Below the pieces are notes generated by a model. The model was not told the origin of the DNA. It saw only the letters and a program-made list of their open reading frames with translations, and did not search any database. DNA of 52,843 nucleotides from JBDRRP01 sp964446485. GTDB taxonomy: Bacteria > Desulfobacterota > Desulfobacteria > Desulfobacterales > JBDRRP01. The stretch spans positions 1-52,843 of the forward strand of contig CAYUOU010000022.1 in the NCBI GenBank assembly GCA_964446485.1, given 5' to 3'. Position numbers and translations under genes: made by a program. Below, piece by piece: positions 1 to 8,228 of this stretch (its first letter is position 1; each line of letters starts with the position of its first letter).

Positions 1-411
1 CGAACATTTTACGAAATCGTCCTTTTTGCTACTTTTTACCGTTTCATCAATAGTGATCACTGTACTTCTTGAAACTTTCGCAGGGATAATCGGTCCCTTG
101 CCATCGGCGCCCCCCGAGGGGGGGCGCCACCAGCGGCGATCAAGTCAGCAAGAGGTGACAACTACCCCGACGACACAGGGGGGAAAGGCTTGTGCGGGGC
201 GCGGTGGCAGGTGAGGGGAGACCAGGAATTTTTGTTCCTAGAGGTATGAAGATTCGACAAGGCCCTAAGGTGTTTATCGTCCATCTGCAATATTTAGCAG
301 ACTGTCAGCAATACTCAAGACTAGATCTGCGGAGGGGTACACAAATACCACTGGTATTTCAGGAAATTGAAATTCTAGGGGCGTTATATGTCCCCCATCT
401 CCCCTGCCGGG
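1..411. other. Gene-free left margin
   Basis: I see no convincing gene here. The short open frames have no recognisable protein pattern and no good ribosome binding site. The stretch lies downstream of the leftward crotonase gene. Its one clear structure is the GC-rich hairpin at 106-128. Confidence 0.6.
106..128. repeat. GC-rich perfect hairpin
   Basis: GGCG followed by six C (106-115) pairs with a G run followed by CGCC (118-128) across a two- to three-base loop. No T tract follows on either strand, so it is not a standard intrinsic terminator. It may be a 3' end structure for the leftward gene or a small repeat. Confidence 0.5.
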
Positions 412-1191
412 TCATATCTCCTGCCAAACCGGATGCCGCTTTTCGAAAAAGGCCTTCACCCCCTCCTTGGCGTCATCGGTGGAGCAAAGGCGCGCGAAGG
501 CCTCGTTCATGAGGGCAAACTGCTTTTCGTAGGGCAGGTCCTCGGCGGCGTAAAAGGCGGTCTTGGCGATCCGGACGGCAACGGGGCTTTTCTTTGCCAG
601 TTCCCTGGCCCACTTGAGGGCTTCGGCGTCCAGGTCGGCCTTGGGGACGATCCGGTTGACCAGACCCAGGGCCCGGGCCTCTTCGGCCGGGATGAGGTCG
701 CCGTAGAGCAGCAGTTCCAGGGCTTTTTTACGTCCCACGCACCGGCTCACCGGGATCACCGGCCCCACGCAGTTGAGCCCCACGTTGATGGCCGTGAGCC
801 CCATGCGGGCGTTGTCGGCGGCGATGACCAGGTCCGCGGCGGCCACCAGTCCCATGCCGTTGGCGGCGGCCACCCCTTGGAGCTGGGCGATCACCGGCTT
901 TTTCATGGCCGATATGGCCATGAGGGGCCGCTCCATCCGCTCGATCCACTCGCGGTACTGGAGGGTGGTTTTGCCTTCCAGTTCGTTGACGTCGATGCCG
1001 GCACAGAAGGCTTTGCCGGACCCTTTGAGCAGCACCACACGGACCGTCGGGTCGGCATCCACGGCCATCAGGGCGTCGTAGAGTTCGCCGGCCATTTGAC
1101 TGTCGAAGGTGTTCAACTGCTCGGGGCGGTTTAGTGTAATGGCAGCAACGAACGCATCATCGATGTCAACGATCACTTTTTCATAAGCCAT
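412..1191 (-). CDS. Crotonase-fold protein lacking both catalytic glutamates
   Basis: This is a 259-residue enoyl-CoA hydratase/isomerase (crotonase) superfamily protein of full family length. The oxyanion-hole segment KAFCAGIDVNEL (60-71) and the conserved block around residues 106-140 are present. In aligned crotonases two glutamates catalyse hydration (Glu144 and Glu164 in the rat enzyme). Here the equivalent positions read as Gly114 (in NGMGLV) and Ala134 (in GLTAINVG), so ordinary hydratase chemistry is unlikely. Isomerase, thioesterase-like or non-catalytic roles remain possible. The start at 1191 is chosen because AGGAGA sits about eight bases upstream; an in-frame upstream start would add 15 unlike residues. 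The family is certain and the reaction is unknown. Confidence 0.85.
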   Translation of the reverse strand: MAYEKVIVDIDDAFVAAITLNRPEQLNTFDSQMAGELYDALMAVDADPTVRVVLLKGSGKAFCAGIDVNELEGKTTLQYREWIERMERPLMAISAMKKPVIAQLQGVAAANGMGLVAAADLVIAADNARMGLTAINVGLNCVGPVIPVSRCVGRKKALELLLYGDLIPAEEARALGLVNRIVPKADLDAEALKWARELAKKSPVAVRIAKTAFYAAEDLPYEKQFALMNEAFARLCSTDDAKEGVKAFFEKRHPVWQEI

Positions 1192-1309
1192 GTGCGCGTC
1201 TCCTGTATTCCATGCCGATCGATGGGTAGGAACCATAACAAGACAATTCGATGCTACCGGTTACAGGCAAGGAGAAAAGATGTCAACCGGCGCCAAGCGC
1301 CGGACGCGC

Positions 1310-1534
1310 TCATAGCCGTTGTTGATTGAATCCAATCCAGTTGACCGCGTAAAGATCTTTTCTGCGGCTATCCAGGTTGCGGACGCTGCCGTGTTTGCGG
1401 AGTTCTTTGAGCAGATCCAAATCGAGATCGGCCAGCATTCTGGAGAGTTCCGGAGATTCCGCGTCATGGCGTCGGTGCGGATTTAAAAAAACCTGCGGGG
1501 CTTGACGGAGATCCAGTTGATCTGATTGAACCAT
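1310..1534 (-). CDS. Possible small basic protein (74 aa)
   Basis: This is a short leftward frame of 74 residues in the otherwise empty gap between the crotonase and ornithine carbamoyltransferase genes. It is not recognised. Support is indirect: codon use (CTG, CTC, GCC, GAT, CGC) resembles the neighbouring genes, the middle is leucine- and charge-rich (MLADLDLDLLKELRKHG) as in an amphipathic helix, and an AGGTGA lies about ten bases before the start. A second ATG directly upstream is equally usable. The frame stays open further upstream into the antisense of the next gene, but that part has no protein character. It may be a chance frame. Confidence 0.4.
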   Translation of the reverse strand: MVQSDQLDLRQAPQVFLNPHRRHDAESPELSRMLADLDLDLLKELRKHGSVRNLDSRRKDLYAVNWIGFNQQRL

Positions 1535-1634
1535 CATGGCGGTGTCATCACCTGCGAGGCGTTGCCACCCAGCTTGCCGGGGAGAGATCGTTGACCATTT
1601 CTGCGAATGATCGACCATGAATGGAGACACGTCC

Positions 1635-2636
1635 ATGGCACCCAGTCTGAAAAATCGAAGCCTTGTCAAATTACTGGACTTTTCACCTGACGAGATCCGC
1701 CATCTGCTTGACCTCTCGACACGTCTCAAAAAGGCGCGCCGTGAACACACCGAAACGCAGCAGCTCAAGGGAAAAAGAATCGTTCTGATTTTCGAGAAGG
1801 CCTCCACGCGCACCCGATGCGCATTCGAGACAGCGGCCTTCGACCAAGGGGCCCGGATCACGTACCTCGATCCCACGGGATCGCAACTAGGCGCCAAAGA
1901 ATCCATCAAGGACACCGCCCGCGTATTGGGTCGCATGTACGACGGCATCGAATACCGGGGGTTTGCTCAGGAGCGGGTGGAAATCCTCGCCGCCCATGCC
2001 GGGGTCCCGGTATGGAACGGCCTCACCGACGAATTTCACCCCACCCAGGTGCTGGCCGACCTGCTGACCATGATGGAACATTGCCCCAAGCCACTATCGG
2101 AAATGTCGCTGGCCTATTTGGGAGACGCACGAAACAACATGGGCAATTCACTGATGGTGGGCTCGGCCCTTATGGGCATCGACTTTCGTGCGGTGGCGCC
2201 GCCATCGCTTCAGCCGGACCTGAAATTGGTGTCACGGGTGAAGCCCATCGCGGAGAAAAACGGCGCGGTCATCACGCTCACCGACGACGTCGCCACCGGT
2301 GTGCGGGGTTGTGACTTTCTTTACACGGACGTATGGGTCTCAATGGGTGAGGCGGAATCCGTGTGGGCAGAGCGCATCGACCTACTGAAGCCTTACCAGG
2401 TCAACGATGCCGTCGTGGCGCAAACCGGGAACCCTGAGGTAAAGTTTCTTCACTGCCTTCCCGCCTTTCACAACCGGGAGACCCAAGTGGGAGAGGCGAT
2501 CTTTCAGCAGTTCGGCCTCGAGGCCATGGAGGTCACCGATTCGGTGTTCGAGTCGCCGGCATCCGTTGTTTTTGACCAGGCCGAAAACCGGGTGCACACC
2601 ATTAAGGCGGTGATGGTGGCCACGCTGGGAGAATAA
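1635..2636 (+). CDS. argF: Ornithine carbamoyltransferase
   Basis: The enzyme transfers the carbamoyl group between carbamoyl phosphate and ornithine, giving citrulline, or runs in reverse in arginine catabolism. The 333 residues match the E. coli ArgF/ArgI type closely. The carbamoyl-phosphate loop STRTRC is at 57-62, HPTQ at 135-138, the ornithine-binding DVWVSMG at 232-238 and HCLP at 273-276. The start at 1635 is preferred over the ATG at 1617 because GGAG lies eight bases before it and the length then equals the family norm. It heads a rightward group with a carbamate kinase and an aspartate carbamoyltransferase, with no arginine deiminase or other arginine gene alongside. Anabolic and catabolic roles cannot be told apart from sequence. 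Confidence 0.95.
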   Translation: MAPSLKNRSLVKLLDFSPDEIRHLLDLSTRLKKARREHTETQQLKGKRIVLIFEKASTRTRCAFETAAFDQGARITYLDPTGSQLGAKESIKDTARVLGRMYDGIEYRGFAQERVEILAAHAGVPVWNGLTDEFHPTQVLADLLTMMEHCPKPLSEMSLAYLGDARNNMGNSLMVGSALMGIDFRAVAPPSLQPDLKLVSRVKPIAEKNGAVITLTDDVATGVRGCDFLYTDVWVSMGEAESVWAERIDLLKPYQVNDAVVAQTGNPEVKFLHCLPAFHNRETQVGEAIFQQFGLEAMEVTDSVFESPASVVFDQAENRVHTIKAVMVATLGE

Positions 2637-2710
2637 CTGCCGGGGTCAAGTGCAAAGACCTTTCGACAGGAACATTGGGGGCCGAGGGACGCTTTTGCGC
2701 TGGCACGAAA

Positions 2711-2785
2711 GTAGGGGCGGGGTTTATCCCCGCCCGCCGCGCCATCCGGCAGGGGTGCACGGGAGGGGGTAAACCCCTCCCCTAC
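2711..2785. repeat. REP/MITE-like nested inverted repeat
   Basis: A 75-bp palindromic unit lies between the carbamoyltransferase and the P-loop gene. The outer arms GTAGGGG (2711-2717) and CCCCTAC (2779-2785) are complementary. Inside are two hairpins: GGGCGGGG/CCCCGCCC around TTTAT (2715-2735) and GGGAGGGG/CCCCTCCC around a short loop (2761-2781). The design resembles the dispersed REP-like palindromes of anaerobic bacteria. Only one copy is present in this window. Confidence 0.7.
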
Positions 2786-2852
2786 CTTTGAGACCAGTCG
2801 TTGCGATCCGGCAAGCCCAGCGATACCCCGACAGAAGGGAGGAATCTACAGG

Positions 2853-4205
2853 ATGATCGAAAACGTCGTCATCATGGGCGCCGCCGGACGGGACTTCCAC
2901 AATTTCAACGTCTATTTCAGGGCAAACCCGCGCTACCGGGTGGTATGCTTCACGGCAACCCAGATCCCGGACATCGACGGCCGCCAGTACCCCCCGGAGC
3001 TTGCCGGAGCCGGCTATCCCGATGGCATCCCCATCGTGGCCGATGATGCGCTGGCGAATATTATTCAGGACCAGAAAGTGGATCTGGTGGCCTTTTCCTA
3101 CAGCGACGTCCACCACACCGAGGTGATGCACAAGGCCTCCATCGTCACCGCCGCCGGCGCGGACTTCATTATTATTGGTGCACCGTACACCATGCTCCCA
3201 TCGACAAAGACCATCATATCGGTCTGTGCCGTGCGCACCGGGTGCGGAAAATCTCAAACCAGCCGTCATGTGGTCCGCGTTCTCCAGAAGATGGGTAAAC
3301 GGGTCGTGGTGGTGCGCCACCCCATGCCCTATGGCGATTTGACGCGTCAAGTCCTCCAGCGATTTGCCACCATGGCGGACATCAACGCCCAGCGCTGCAC
3401 CATCGAAGAGCGCGAAGAATACGAGCCGGTGGTGCGTATGGGGGCGGTCGTTTACGCGGGTATCGATTACGAAAAGATTCTCCGCAAGGCCGAAACAGAG
3501 GCTGACGTGATCATTTGGGACGGCGGCAACAACGACACGCCCTTTTATCGCCCGGATGTCCACATCGTCGTCTTCGATCCTCACCGCGCGGGGCACGAAA
3601 CCACCTACCATCCCGGTGAGACCAACATGCTCATGGCGCACATCGCCGTCATCAACAAGGTGGACAGTGCCGATGCCGCCGATGTCGATGCCCTGCGCGT
3701 CACCATTGGAAAAAACAATTCATCGGCGGACATCGTGCTGGCCGAATCGGAAGTGCTCCTGGATCAACCGGGAGCCATCGCCGGCCGTCGTGTCCTCGTG
3801 GTGGAGGACGGCCCCACCCTCACCCACGGTGAAATGGCCTTCGGCGCCGGAGTGATCGCCGCGCGCCGAAACGGCGCCGCCGAGCTCGTTGACCCCCGCC
3901 CCTACCTGGTCGGTGCCATCCGAGAAACGTTTGCCAAATATCCCCACATGGGTTCGGTACTGCCGGCCATGGGCTATAGCGAGCGGCAAATCGCCGATCT
4001 TGAATCCACCATCAACAATACCGACTGTGACCTGGTGGTCTCGGCCACTCCCATCGATCTTGCGGGATTGGTCCACATTGACAAGCCCATGGTTCGGGTC
4101 ATGTATGAATACAAGGACAATGGCGAACCGACCCTGGCATCGCTGATCAACAACTGGTTCGCCAAGAAGGCGTCGCCCCCCACCGAATCATCGCCGGTGT
4201 TGTGA
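2853..4205 (+). CDS. P-loop protein, cyclic 2,3-diphosphoglycerate synthetase-like (COG2403-type)
   Basis: This 450-residue soluble protein has a nucleotide-fold N-terminus (VVIMGAAGRDFHNFN, 5-19) followed by a P-loop domain with Walker A in AVRTGCGKSQTS (126-137). Proteins of this kind are annotated as predicted GTPases or as cyclic 2,3-diphosphoglycerate synthetase, after a thermoprotectant enzyme of hyperthermophilic methanogens. Many bacterial members sit beside carbamate kinase and carbamoyltransferase genes, as here, which argues for another role linked to carbamoyl phosphate. That link is inference from gene order. GGGAGG ends about ten bases before the ATG. The gene follows ornithine carbamoyltransferase after 216 bp that hold a palindromic repeat, and precedes carbamate kinase by 90 bp. 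Confidence 0.85.
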   Translation: MIENVVIMGAAGRDFHNFNVYFRANPRYRVVCFTATQIPDIDGRQYPPELAGAGYPDGIPIVADDALANIIQDQKVDLVAFSYSDVHHTEVMHKASIVTAAGADFIIIGAPYTMLPSTKTIISVCAVRTGCGKSQTSRHVVRVLQKMGKRVVVVRHPMPYGDLTRQVLQRFATMADINAQRCTIEEREEYEPVVRMGAVVYAGIDYEKILRKAETEADVIIWDGGNNDTPFYRPDVHIVVFDPHRAGHETTYHPGETNMLMAHIAVINKVDSADAADVDALRVTIGKNNSSADIVLAESEVLLDQPGAIAGRRVLVVEDGPTLTHGEMAFGAGVIAARRNGAAELVDPRPYLVGAIRETFAKYPHMGSVLPAMGYSERQIADLESTINNTDCDLVVSATPIDLAGLVHIDKPMVRVMYEYKDNGEPTLASLINNWFAKKASPPTESSPVL

Positions 4206-4295
4206 TGGCCGCCATCCACCGATATGACCGATGGGAGTTGGATAAATTACACCCTGGAAGGGGCGAAGCTTTTTTTGCCCCCACGATCTAAAAAC

Positions 4296-5240
4296 ATGCC
4301 AGAAACCGCGCACCCAAAACCGATCCTGCTCGTCGCCCTGGGCGGCAACGCACTGATCCGCAAAGGGCAGGTCGGTACCATCGAGGAGCAGTTCGAGAAC
4401 CTGCGCGTGCCCATCGCCCAGATCGCCAAATTGTCGCAGCAGCACCGCACCATCATTACCCATGGCAACGGCCCCCAGGTCGGCAATCTGCTGTTGCAGC
4501 AGGAGCAGTGCCGGGATTTGCCGCGAATGCCGATAGAGATCCTCGTCGCCCAGACGGAGGGGCAGATCGGCTACATGATCGAGTCTTCTCTCGATGAAGA
4601 ACTCATGGCCATCGGCATTGACTACCGGCCGCTGATCACCTTGATCACCTACGTGGTTGTGGATGCCGACGACCCGGCCTTTGCCCGCCCGTCAAAACCC
4701 ATCGGTCCGGTGATTGCAGAAGATGCCGTGGCCGGGTGTACATTCCCGGTAGTGAAAACCGCCAAAGGCCATCGCCGGGTGGTGGCCTCGCCGCAACCCG
4801 TCACCATCATCGAAAAACGGGAGATCCGTCAGCTCATCGATTTGGATTTCATCGTTGTCTGCTGCGGCGGCGGCGGGATCCCGGTGGTACGCGACGGTCG
4901 TGGATTCCACGGTGTGGACGCCGTCATCGACAAGGATTTGGCCAGCGCCTGCCTGGGTGAAGAGATCGGCGCCGACCTCTTTGTCATCGTCACCGACGTT
5001 CCCGGCGCCATGCTGCACTACGGGACGCCGCGGCAGCGGCAGCTCGGCGCCGTCACGGTGACCGAAGCCCAGCGCTTAATCGATGCCGGCCAGTTCGCCG
5101 AGGGCTCGATGGGACCGAAAATGGACGCCTGCTGCCGGTTCGTCCGCGCCGGCGGCGGGCGGGCCGTCATCACCGGGTTGGAAACCCTGGCTGACGCCGT
5201 TGCCGGCACCGCCGTCGGCACGCAAATCACTGCCCAATGA
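4296..5240 (+). CDS. arcC: Carbamate kinase
   Basis: The enzyme interconverts carbamoyl phosphate plus ADP with carbamate (ammonia and CO2) plus ATP, an ATP-yielding step in fermentation of carbamoyl compounds. It belongs to the amino-acid-kinase fold. ALGGNAL is at 14-20, HGNGPQVG follows, and the CCGGGGIPV and VTDVPGA segments form the nucleotide site. The chosen start gives 314 residues, the usual length. The ATG at 4224 would add 24 atypical residues. Neither start has a strong ribosome binding site, so the start is uncertain. It lies between the P-loop protein and aspartate carbamoyltransferase, so its partner substrates are probably carbamoyl-ornithine or carbamoyl-aspartate. Confidence 0.92.
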   Translation: MPETAHPKPILLVALGGNALIRKGQVGTIEEQFENLRVPIAQIAKLSQQHRTIITHGNGPQVGNLLLQQEQCRDLPRMPIEILVAQTEGQIGYMIESSLDEELMAIGIDYRPLITLITYVVVDADDPAFARPSKPIGPVIAEDAVAGCTFPVVKTAKGHRRVVASPQPVTIIEKREIRQLIDLDFIVVCCGGGGIPVVRDGRGFHGVDAVIDKDLASACLGEEIGADLFVIVTDVPGAMLHYGTPRQRQLGAVTVTEAQRLIDAGQFAEGSMGPKMDACCRFVRAGGGRAVITGLETLADAVAGTAVGTQITAQ

Positions 5241-5321
5241 AGCATTAACAGAAGTCACCACATGGAAAACCACCCACGAGGCGGCAGGGGGAATCAACAC
5301 CATATAGGGAGGGGGAGAAAC

Positions 5322-6284
5322 ATGTCAGAGCGCTTTCCGCTGAATCACATTTATGAATCGCAGCAGTTTGACCGGGATCTGCTGGACCGGGTGTTCCAAA
5401 CGGCGGATGCCATGAAAGCCGATCTGGGCGCATCACCCCGGCGTATGGCAAGCGTCCTGGAAGACAAAATCATGGCATCGCTTTTTTACGAACCCTCAAC
5501 GCGAACCCGGTTTTCATTTGAAAGCGCCATGCTGCGTCTGGGCGGCCGTCTCATTACGACGGAAAATGCCCGAGAGTTTTCCAGCGCCGCCAAAGGGGAA
5601 AGCCTCATCGACTCCACCCGCATCATGAACGGCTACGCCGATATCATCGTCATGCGGCACCATGAGGCCGGCAGCGCCAAAAAGGCCGCCGATGCATCGA
5701 GGATCCCCATCATCAACGCCGGCGACGGCAGCGGGCAGCATCCGACCCAGGCGCTCTTGGATCTTTACACGATTAAGGATCACTTCAAACACATCAGCGG
5801 CCTGACCATCGCCATGGTCGGTGATTTGAAATACGGCCGCACCGTTCGATCACTGTGCTACCTGCTGGCCAAATACGATGACCTCCGCATTGTCTTCATC
5901 TCTCCCGAGGTGTGCGCCATGGAGGCCGACATCAAGGACTACCTGGACCGGCATGGCATCCCGTGGGAAGAAGAGACCGTTCTCGACGCCATTTTGCCCC
6001 ATGCCGACTGCGTTTACATGACCCGTATTCAGAAGGAGCGATTTGTCGACCCGGAACAGTACAAGGATGCCGCGGGAAAATACATCCTAACCCTGGAGAA
6101 AGCCCAGCTGATGAAGCCGGAGGCCATCATCATGCATCCGCTGCCGCGTCTGGACGAAATCCCTTCCGACGTGGATGACGACCCCCGCGCACACTATTTT
6201 CGTCAGGCTAAAAACGGCCTTTTCATTCGCATGGCACTGCTTTACCTGCTGCTCAACGAAGGTGCGGCGGTGCAGCAGGCTTGA
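5322..6284 (+). CDS. pyrB: Aspartate carbamoyltransferase catalytic chain
   Basis: It joins carbamoyl phosphate and aspartate to N-carbamoyl-aspartate, the committed step of pyrimidine synthesis. The 320 residues carry STRTRFSFE (59-67), the mobile loop lysine in SSAAKGES (88-95), HPTQ (140-143) and MHPLPR near the C-terminus. GGAGGGGGAG directly precedes the ATG at 5322, which decides against the in-frame ATG at 5262. No regulatory PyrI chain and no other pyr gene is adjacent. Its place behind carbamate kinase and ornithine carbamoyltransferase suggests either shared use of carbamoyl phosphate or a catabolic role on carbamoyl-aspartate. The family is certain and the physiological direction is not. 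Confidence 0.93.
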   Translation: MSERFPLNHIYESQQFDRDLLDRVFQTADAMKADLGASPRRMASVLEDKIMASLFYEPSTRTRFSFESAMLRLGGRLITTENAREFSSAAKGESLIDSTRIMNGYADIIVMRHHEAGSAKKAADASRIPIINAGDGSGQHPTQALLDLYTIKDHFKHISGLTIAMVGDLKYGRTVRSLCYLLAKYDDLRIVFISPEVCAMEADIKDYLDRHGIPWEEETVLDAILPHADCVYMTRIQKERFVDPEQYKDAAGKYILTLEKAQLMKPEAIIMHPLPRLDEIPSDVDDDPRAHYFRQAKNGLFIRMALLYLLLNEGAAVQQA

Positions 6285-6369
6285 CCTTTTTTTCGTGGCG
6301 GCCTAATTAGCATAGGTGTGCGCCTTGCTGCTTAACGTTTCCTTGACACCAAATCGTGGGGGAAAGAAC

Positions 6370-7233
6370 ATGGCAGACGATACTCAGAGAGCACCTGATA
6401 CCGATTCCGCTTCTGCTGATCAGACGCCTGCCGAGGGAAAAAAGAAAACGTCGCAGCTCGGCCGAATACTTCTTTATGGTGCCGTGCTGGGCGTCATTGC
6501 CGCCACCGCCATGTATTTTTGGACTTATGAATCAGAAGACGTCGGCCCGTCCACCGCTGAAAGAGGGATTCTCTTTCACAAAATCGCCCCCCCGGCCGTT
6601 CTTGCCACGTATAAAATACCCGCTTATCCAAAGCCAGCGGTTGAGCGCACGCCCTCGGTTCCCGAGACACCCACGCCTTCACCCGTCGCCACCGAATCCA
6701 CACCCGCGCCACCCGCACCCGAACCCAAGGCTGCACCGGTGCCGGCCGCAGCAGCCCCAGCCCCACCGGCTAGCCATGTCGTCCCCTACGCCGAGCGCTC
6801 CTACCCCTATGTCGTCCATCTTGCATCTTATGAGGATCTTGAATACGCCAAGAAAAAACTTGCGGAATACCGCCGGGGATTCAAGGCGTTTCTGGTGCGG
6901 TCGGATTTGGGGAAGAAGGGGGTCTGGTACCGGCTTCATATCGGCCATTTCCCCGATGCGAGCTCCGCCGCGGACGCCATCGACAAGTACTTTACCAAGG
7001 GCGCTGTGGTGGGACACACGCGATATGCCTGCCTCGTAGGATCTTACACCTCGGCGGATGCGTCGGCAGCGCTTTTCCAGCAGCTCGCTGAGAAAGGGTT
7101 TTTGCCATACACCATGGCGATCGATGGCACCTACCACGTGTTTGTCGGTGCGCACCCGAGCTGGGGCGCGGTCGCCGCCCTGAGCGAAGATCTCGCCAAT
7201 CAGGGGTTTCCCACCACCATCGTCAAGCGTTGA
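6370..7233 (+). CDS. Membrane-anchored protein with two SPOR-like domains
   Basis: This 287-residue single-pass protein has a short charged cytoplasmic N-terminus, one transmembrane helix (about 32-51), a proline/alanine/threonine-rich linker (about 85-145), and a C-terminal half with two tandem SPOR-like repeats. These begin at YPYVVHLASYEDLEYAKK and RYACLVGSYTSADASAALF. SPOR domains bind denuded peptidoglycan glycans, often at division sites, so a periplasmic wall-associated role is likely. A GGGGGAAAG ribosome site precedes the ATG at 6370; the in-frame ATG at 6316 lacks one. It stands 85 bp behind aspartate carbamoyltransferase and is probably functionally separate. Confidence 0.82.
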   Translation: MADDTQRAPDTDSASADQTPAEGKKKTSQLGRILLYGAVLGVIAATAMYFWTYESEDVGPSTAERGILFHKIAPPAVLATYKIPAYPKPAVERTPSVPETPTPSPVATESTPAPPAPEPKAAPVPAAAAPAPPASHVVPYAERSYPYVVHLASYEDLEYAKKKLAEYRRGFKAFLVRSDLGKKGVWYRLHIGHFPDASSAADAIDKYFTKGAVVGHTRYACLVGSYTSADASAALFQQLAEKGFLPYTMAIDGTYHVFVGAHPSWGAVAALSEDLANQGFPTTIVKR

Positions 7234-7380
7234 CACCAAGTTGATACAGCCCCACTGACGCCGCCATTAACAGCCAGCAGTTTACATCTGGGGAATGCCT
7301 GCCTATTGTTGCAGCGGGTGATCGATATATGCGGCATTCGGTGCGAGCAATCGGAAGGGCAAAAATAAGGAGAAGCGCAC

Positions 7381-7959
7381 ATGAGAACGAAGTTGACGAC
7401 GGCGATAACGCTTTTGATGGCTGCAGCGCTTGGCATGGCGAGCCCGGTCCATGCCGACGGCTATGGCAAGACCATCAGCCTATTTAAGAAATCCCCTCAG
7501 GTTCAACCCTTTTTCAAAAGTGCATACGGCTATGCGGTGTTTCCCACGGTGGGCAAAGGGGGCATCGGTATCGGCGGGGCTTATGGAAAAGGAAAAGTCT
7601 ATCGCGGCGGCAAGGTGACGGGCACCGTATCGCTGGCCAAGGTGAGCGTCGGATTCCAACTGGGCGGCCAAGCATTCAGTGAAATCATTTTTTTCCAGGA
7701 TAAGCGCGCATACAATGAATTCACCAGCGGTGCCTTCGCTTTCGATGCCTCCGCGTCGGCGGTCGCTATCACGGCGGGTATCGAAGGTAAGGTCAGCACC
7801 ACCGGCACCACCGCCGGCGCCAGCGCAGGTCCCGCCACCGGGGTGCAGGCCGAAACGACCTACACTCGCGGCATGGCCGTGTTTGTCCACACCAAAGGCG
7901 GCCTCATGTACGAGGCGGCCGTGGGCGGGCAGAAATTCACTTACACTCCCGGCAAATAA
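7381..7959 (+). CDS. Secreted SYLF/YSC84-domain lipid-binding protein
   Basis: This is a 192-residue protein with a classical signal peptide (cleavage likely after HA at about 24-25), followed by one SYLF (YSC84, DUF500) domain. Its hallmark glycine-rich stretch (YGYAVFPTVGKGGIGIGGAYGKG) runs from about residue 50 to 72. SYLF domains bind phosphoinositides in eukaryotes; the bacterial exported forms are poorly understood and may bind lipid in the envelope. An AAGGAGA site lies eight bases before the ATG. A paralogue of the same length and layout is encoded at 17411-17995. The gene stands alone and is followed by a terminator-like hairpin. Confidence 0.85.
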   Translation: MRTKLTTAITLLMAAALGMASPVHADGYGKTISLFKKSPQVQPFFKSAYGYAVFPTVGKGGIGIGGAYGKGKVYRGGKVTGTVSLAKVSVGFQLGGQAFSEIIFFQDKRAYNEFTSGAFAFDASASAVAITAGIEGKVSTTGTTAGASAGPATGVQAETTYTRGMAVFVHTKGGLMYEAAVGGQKFTYTPGK

Positions 7960-8086
7960 CTCCCAAAAGATGCGCTCATCCGTCTTCGATCTCCACCGAC
8001 GGCCAGGTTCTCATCTCAGATTCAAAAGAGACATTTTTTTCTCAATCCAAATTTCTGGAATAAGGCGTTTTTGCACTTTCACGCAT

Positions 8087-8129
8087 GCGGCCCCTCCGCA
8101 ACTGCCGGACTTTTCGGGGGCCGCTTTTT
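8087..8129 (+). terminator. Intrinsic terminator after the SYLF gene
   Basis: GCGGCCCC (8087-8094) pairs with GGGGCCGC (8117-8124). The loop can form an inner TCCG/CGGA stem, and TTTTT (8125-8129) follows directly. It separates the SYLF gene from the chaperone operon. Confidence 0.7.
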
Positions 8130-8228
8130 GGCCGCCGTGGTGTTACCATGACTTCTTTCGGGTTTTTTTACGGGTGCCCTTTTTGAGTAGTTGACAGGTG
8201 GGCCGCAAAAATTGCATCTATACCGACC

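Noticed and set aside
388..1134. Long rightward open frame rich in Gly, His and Pro
   Set aside because: It is antisense to the crotonase gene in register with its codon bias and has no domain pattern.
1535..1948. Upstream extension of the small leftward frame into the ornithine carbamoyltransferase gene
   Set aside because: The sequence lies antisense to conserved carbamoyltransferase codons and has no protein character; only the last 74 codons look plausible.
2724..3641. Long leftward open frame over the P-loop gene
   Set aside because: Antisense shadow; histidine- and valine-rich without family resemblance, while the opposite strand encodes a clear P-loop protein.
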